A DNA stretch of 14,233 nt from Gammaproteobacteria bacterium (GTDB lineage: Bacteria > Pseudomonadota > Gammaproteobacteria > Burkholderiales > Thiobacillaceae): the NCBI GenBank assembly GCA_018820745.1, contig JAHJNP010000172.1:1-14233 (forward strand), given 5' to 3'. Each line of letters starts with the position of its first letter. Position 1 is the first letter of the stretch. Made by a program: the position numbers and the translations under genes. Below the pieces are notes generated by a model. It ran no database searches. It saw only the letters and a program-made list of their open reading frames with translations, and was not told the origin of the DNA. Positions 13,490 to 14,233 of this stretch are shown here, piece after piece.

Positions 13490-14233
13490 ATGATCATCCT
13501 CAAGAATCTCAGCCTGCGGCGTAGCGCCAAGGTCCTGCTCGACAACGCGTCGGTATCGATCAACCCCGGTGAAAGGGTCGGCCTGGTGGGGCGCAACGGC
13601 GCCGGCAAGTCGAGCCTGTTCGCGCTCCTGAACGGCACCCTGCACGAGGATAAAGGCGACTTTTCCATCCCCTCGCAGTGGCGCATGGCGCAGGTGGCGC
13701 AGGACATGCCGGAAACGGCCGAGTCCGCGACCGATTTCGTCATCGCCGGCGACACCCAGCTGGCGGCGGCGCAGGCCGAGGTGACCGCCGCCGAGGAAAG
13801 CGACGACGGCGAGCGCATGGCGCACGCCTACATGGCGCTGCACGACGCCGGCGCGCACGACGCGCAGTCGCGCGCGCAGTCGCTGATTCTCGGCCTGGGG
13901 TTCCAGGTGCGCGAGCTGAACCAGCCGGTCAACAGCTTTTCCGGCGGCTGGCGCATGCGGCTGCAGCTGGCGCGCGCGCTGATGTGTCCGTCGGAGCTGC
14001 TGCTGCTCGACGAACCGACCAACCACCTGGATATGGACTCGCGCGCCGTCCTCATCGAGGCGTTGCGCCAGTTCGAGGGCTCAGTCGTCTTCATCAGCCA
14101 CGACCGGCACCTGATCAATGCCATCGGTACCAAAGTCATCGAGGTGCGGGACGGTCGTCTGACCCACTACCTCGGGGACTGGGAGTACTACCAGTGGAAG
14201 AAGGGTCAGCAAGTGAAGCCGGCCGTCGCGCCC
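13490..14233 (+). CDS. ABC-F family ATPase, 3' end outside window
   Basis: Soluble ABC-F protein (no membrane domain); the family binds ribosomes or other targets and full members have two ABC domains (~530-640 aa). The visible 248 aa hold one ABC unit: Walker A GRNGAGKSS (about 35-43), the signature FSGGWRMRLQLARAL (about 150-164), Walker B LLLLDEPTNHLD (about 170-181) and the switch His in ISHDRH (about 203). The N terminus and the FSGGWRMRLQLARALMCPSE region resemble the first domain of YheS. After Walker B, however, the sequence (SRAVLIEALRQFEG and then HYLGDWEYYQWKK) resembles a second ABC-F domain; first domains usually continue with WLE-type sequence. The ATG at 13490 fits the family N terminus, though no good ribosome site is seen. 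It is divergent from the small-ORF pair. Confidence 0.85.
   Translation, partial: MIILKNLSLRRSAKVLLDNASVSINPGERVGLVGRNGAGKSSLFALLNGTLHEDKGDFSIPSQWRMAQVAQDMPETAESATDFVIAGDTQLAAAQAEVTAAEESDDGERMAHAYMALHDAGAHDAQSRAQSLILGLGFQVRELNQPVNSFSGGWRMRLQLARALMCPSELLLLDEPTNHLDMDSRAVLIEALRQFEGSVVFISHDRHLINAIGTKVIEVRDGRLTHYLGDWEYYQWKKGQQVKPAVAP

Noticed and set aside
13213..13524. Plus-strand 103-codon frame between the small ORFs and the ABC-F gene
   Set aside because: Its translation has no recognisable motif, and it covers the sigma-54 promoter and dyads and overlaps the ABC-F start in another frame.

Overview
The window is GC-rich (roughly 65% by eye), densely coding, and carries a gene set typical of a betaproteobacterium. 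The protein sequences (multifunctional Cca with an HD domain, Slt-type transglycosylase, Fpr, RtcB/archease, glycine-zipper surface protein) look most like a Thiobacillus/Sulfuricella-type chemolithotroph. That placement is inference from recalled family resemblance, not from a search. No rRNA, tRNA, CRISPR array, insertion sequence or prophage gene was seen.

Layout. Positions 1-1450: ilvA, missing only its first residues at the window edge. It converges on a decayed minus-strand DUF2892 membrane-protein gene (1452-1640). Positions 1764-6033: a plus-strand housekeeping run of slt (cell-wall lytic transglycosylase), an NDUFA9-like NAD(P)-binding protein and cca (tRNA CCA addition and repair). 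Positions 6165-9326: an RcnB-like lipoprotein, archease, the RNA ligase RtcB and a ferredoxin-NADP reductase. Archease and RtcB form a functional pair, since archease helps RtcB turn over. Positions 9386-10747 (minus): three small exported proteins in a row: a 96-aa charged protein, a 194-aa glycine-zipper protein and a 130-aa protein with an Arg/Asp/His-rich tail. They are transcribed away from an OmpR/EnvZ-like two-component system (10901-12896, plus). The shared intergenic region carries two TGTAAC direct repeats exactly one helical turn apart, a good candidate operator for the response regulator.

The most unusual part is 12907-13400. Two overlapping minus-strand small ORFs (50 and 51 aa) share about 18 of 37 aligned residues without gaps, so they are tandem paralogues, and they are joined by a TGATG stop/start overlap. 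Upstream of them is a near-perfect sigma-54 (RpoN) promoter, TGGCAC-N5-TTGCA with GG and GC exactly 10 bp apart. It is placed to give a leader of about 27 nt with a strong AGGAG ribosome site. Further upstream lie an AT-rich stretch with an IHF-like site and three dyads spaced about 25 bp apart, the arrangement expected of an enhancer-dependent promoter. I do not recognise the encoded protein family. The window ends inside an ABC-F ATPase gene (13490 onward) whose first half looks like ABC domain 1 and whose last 70 residues look like ABC domain 2.
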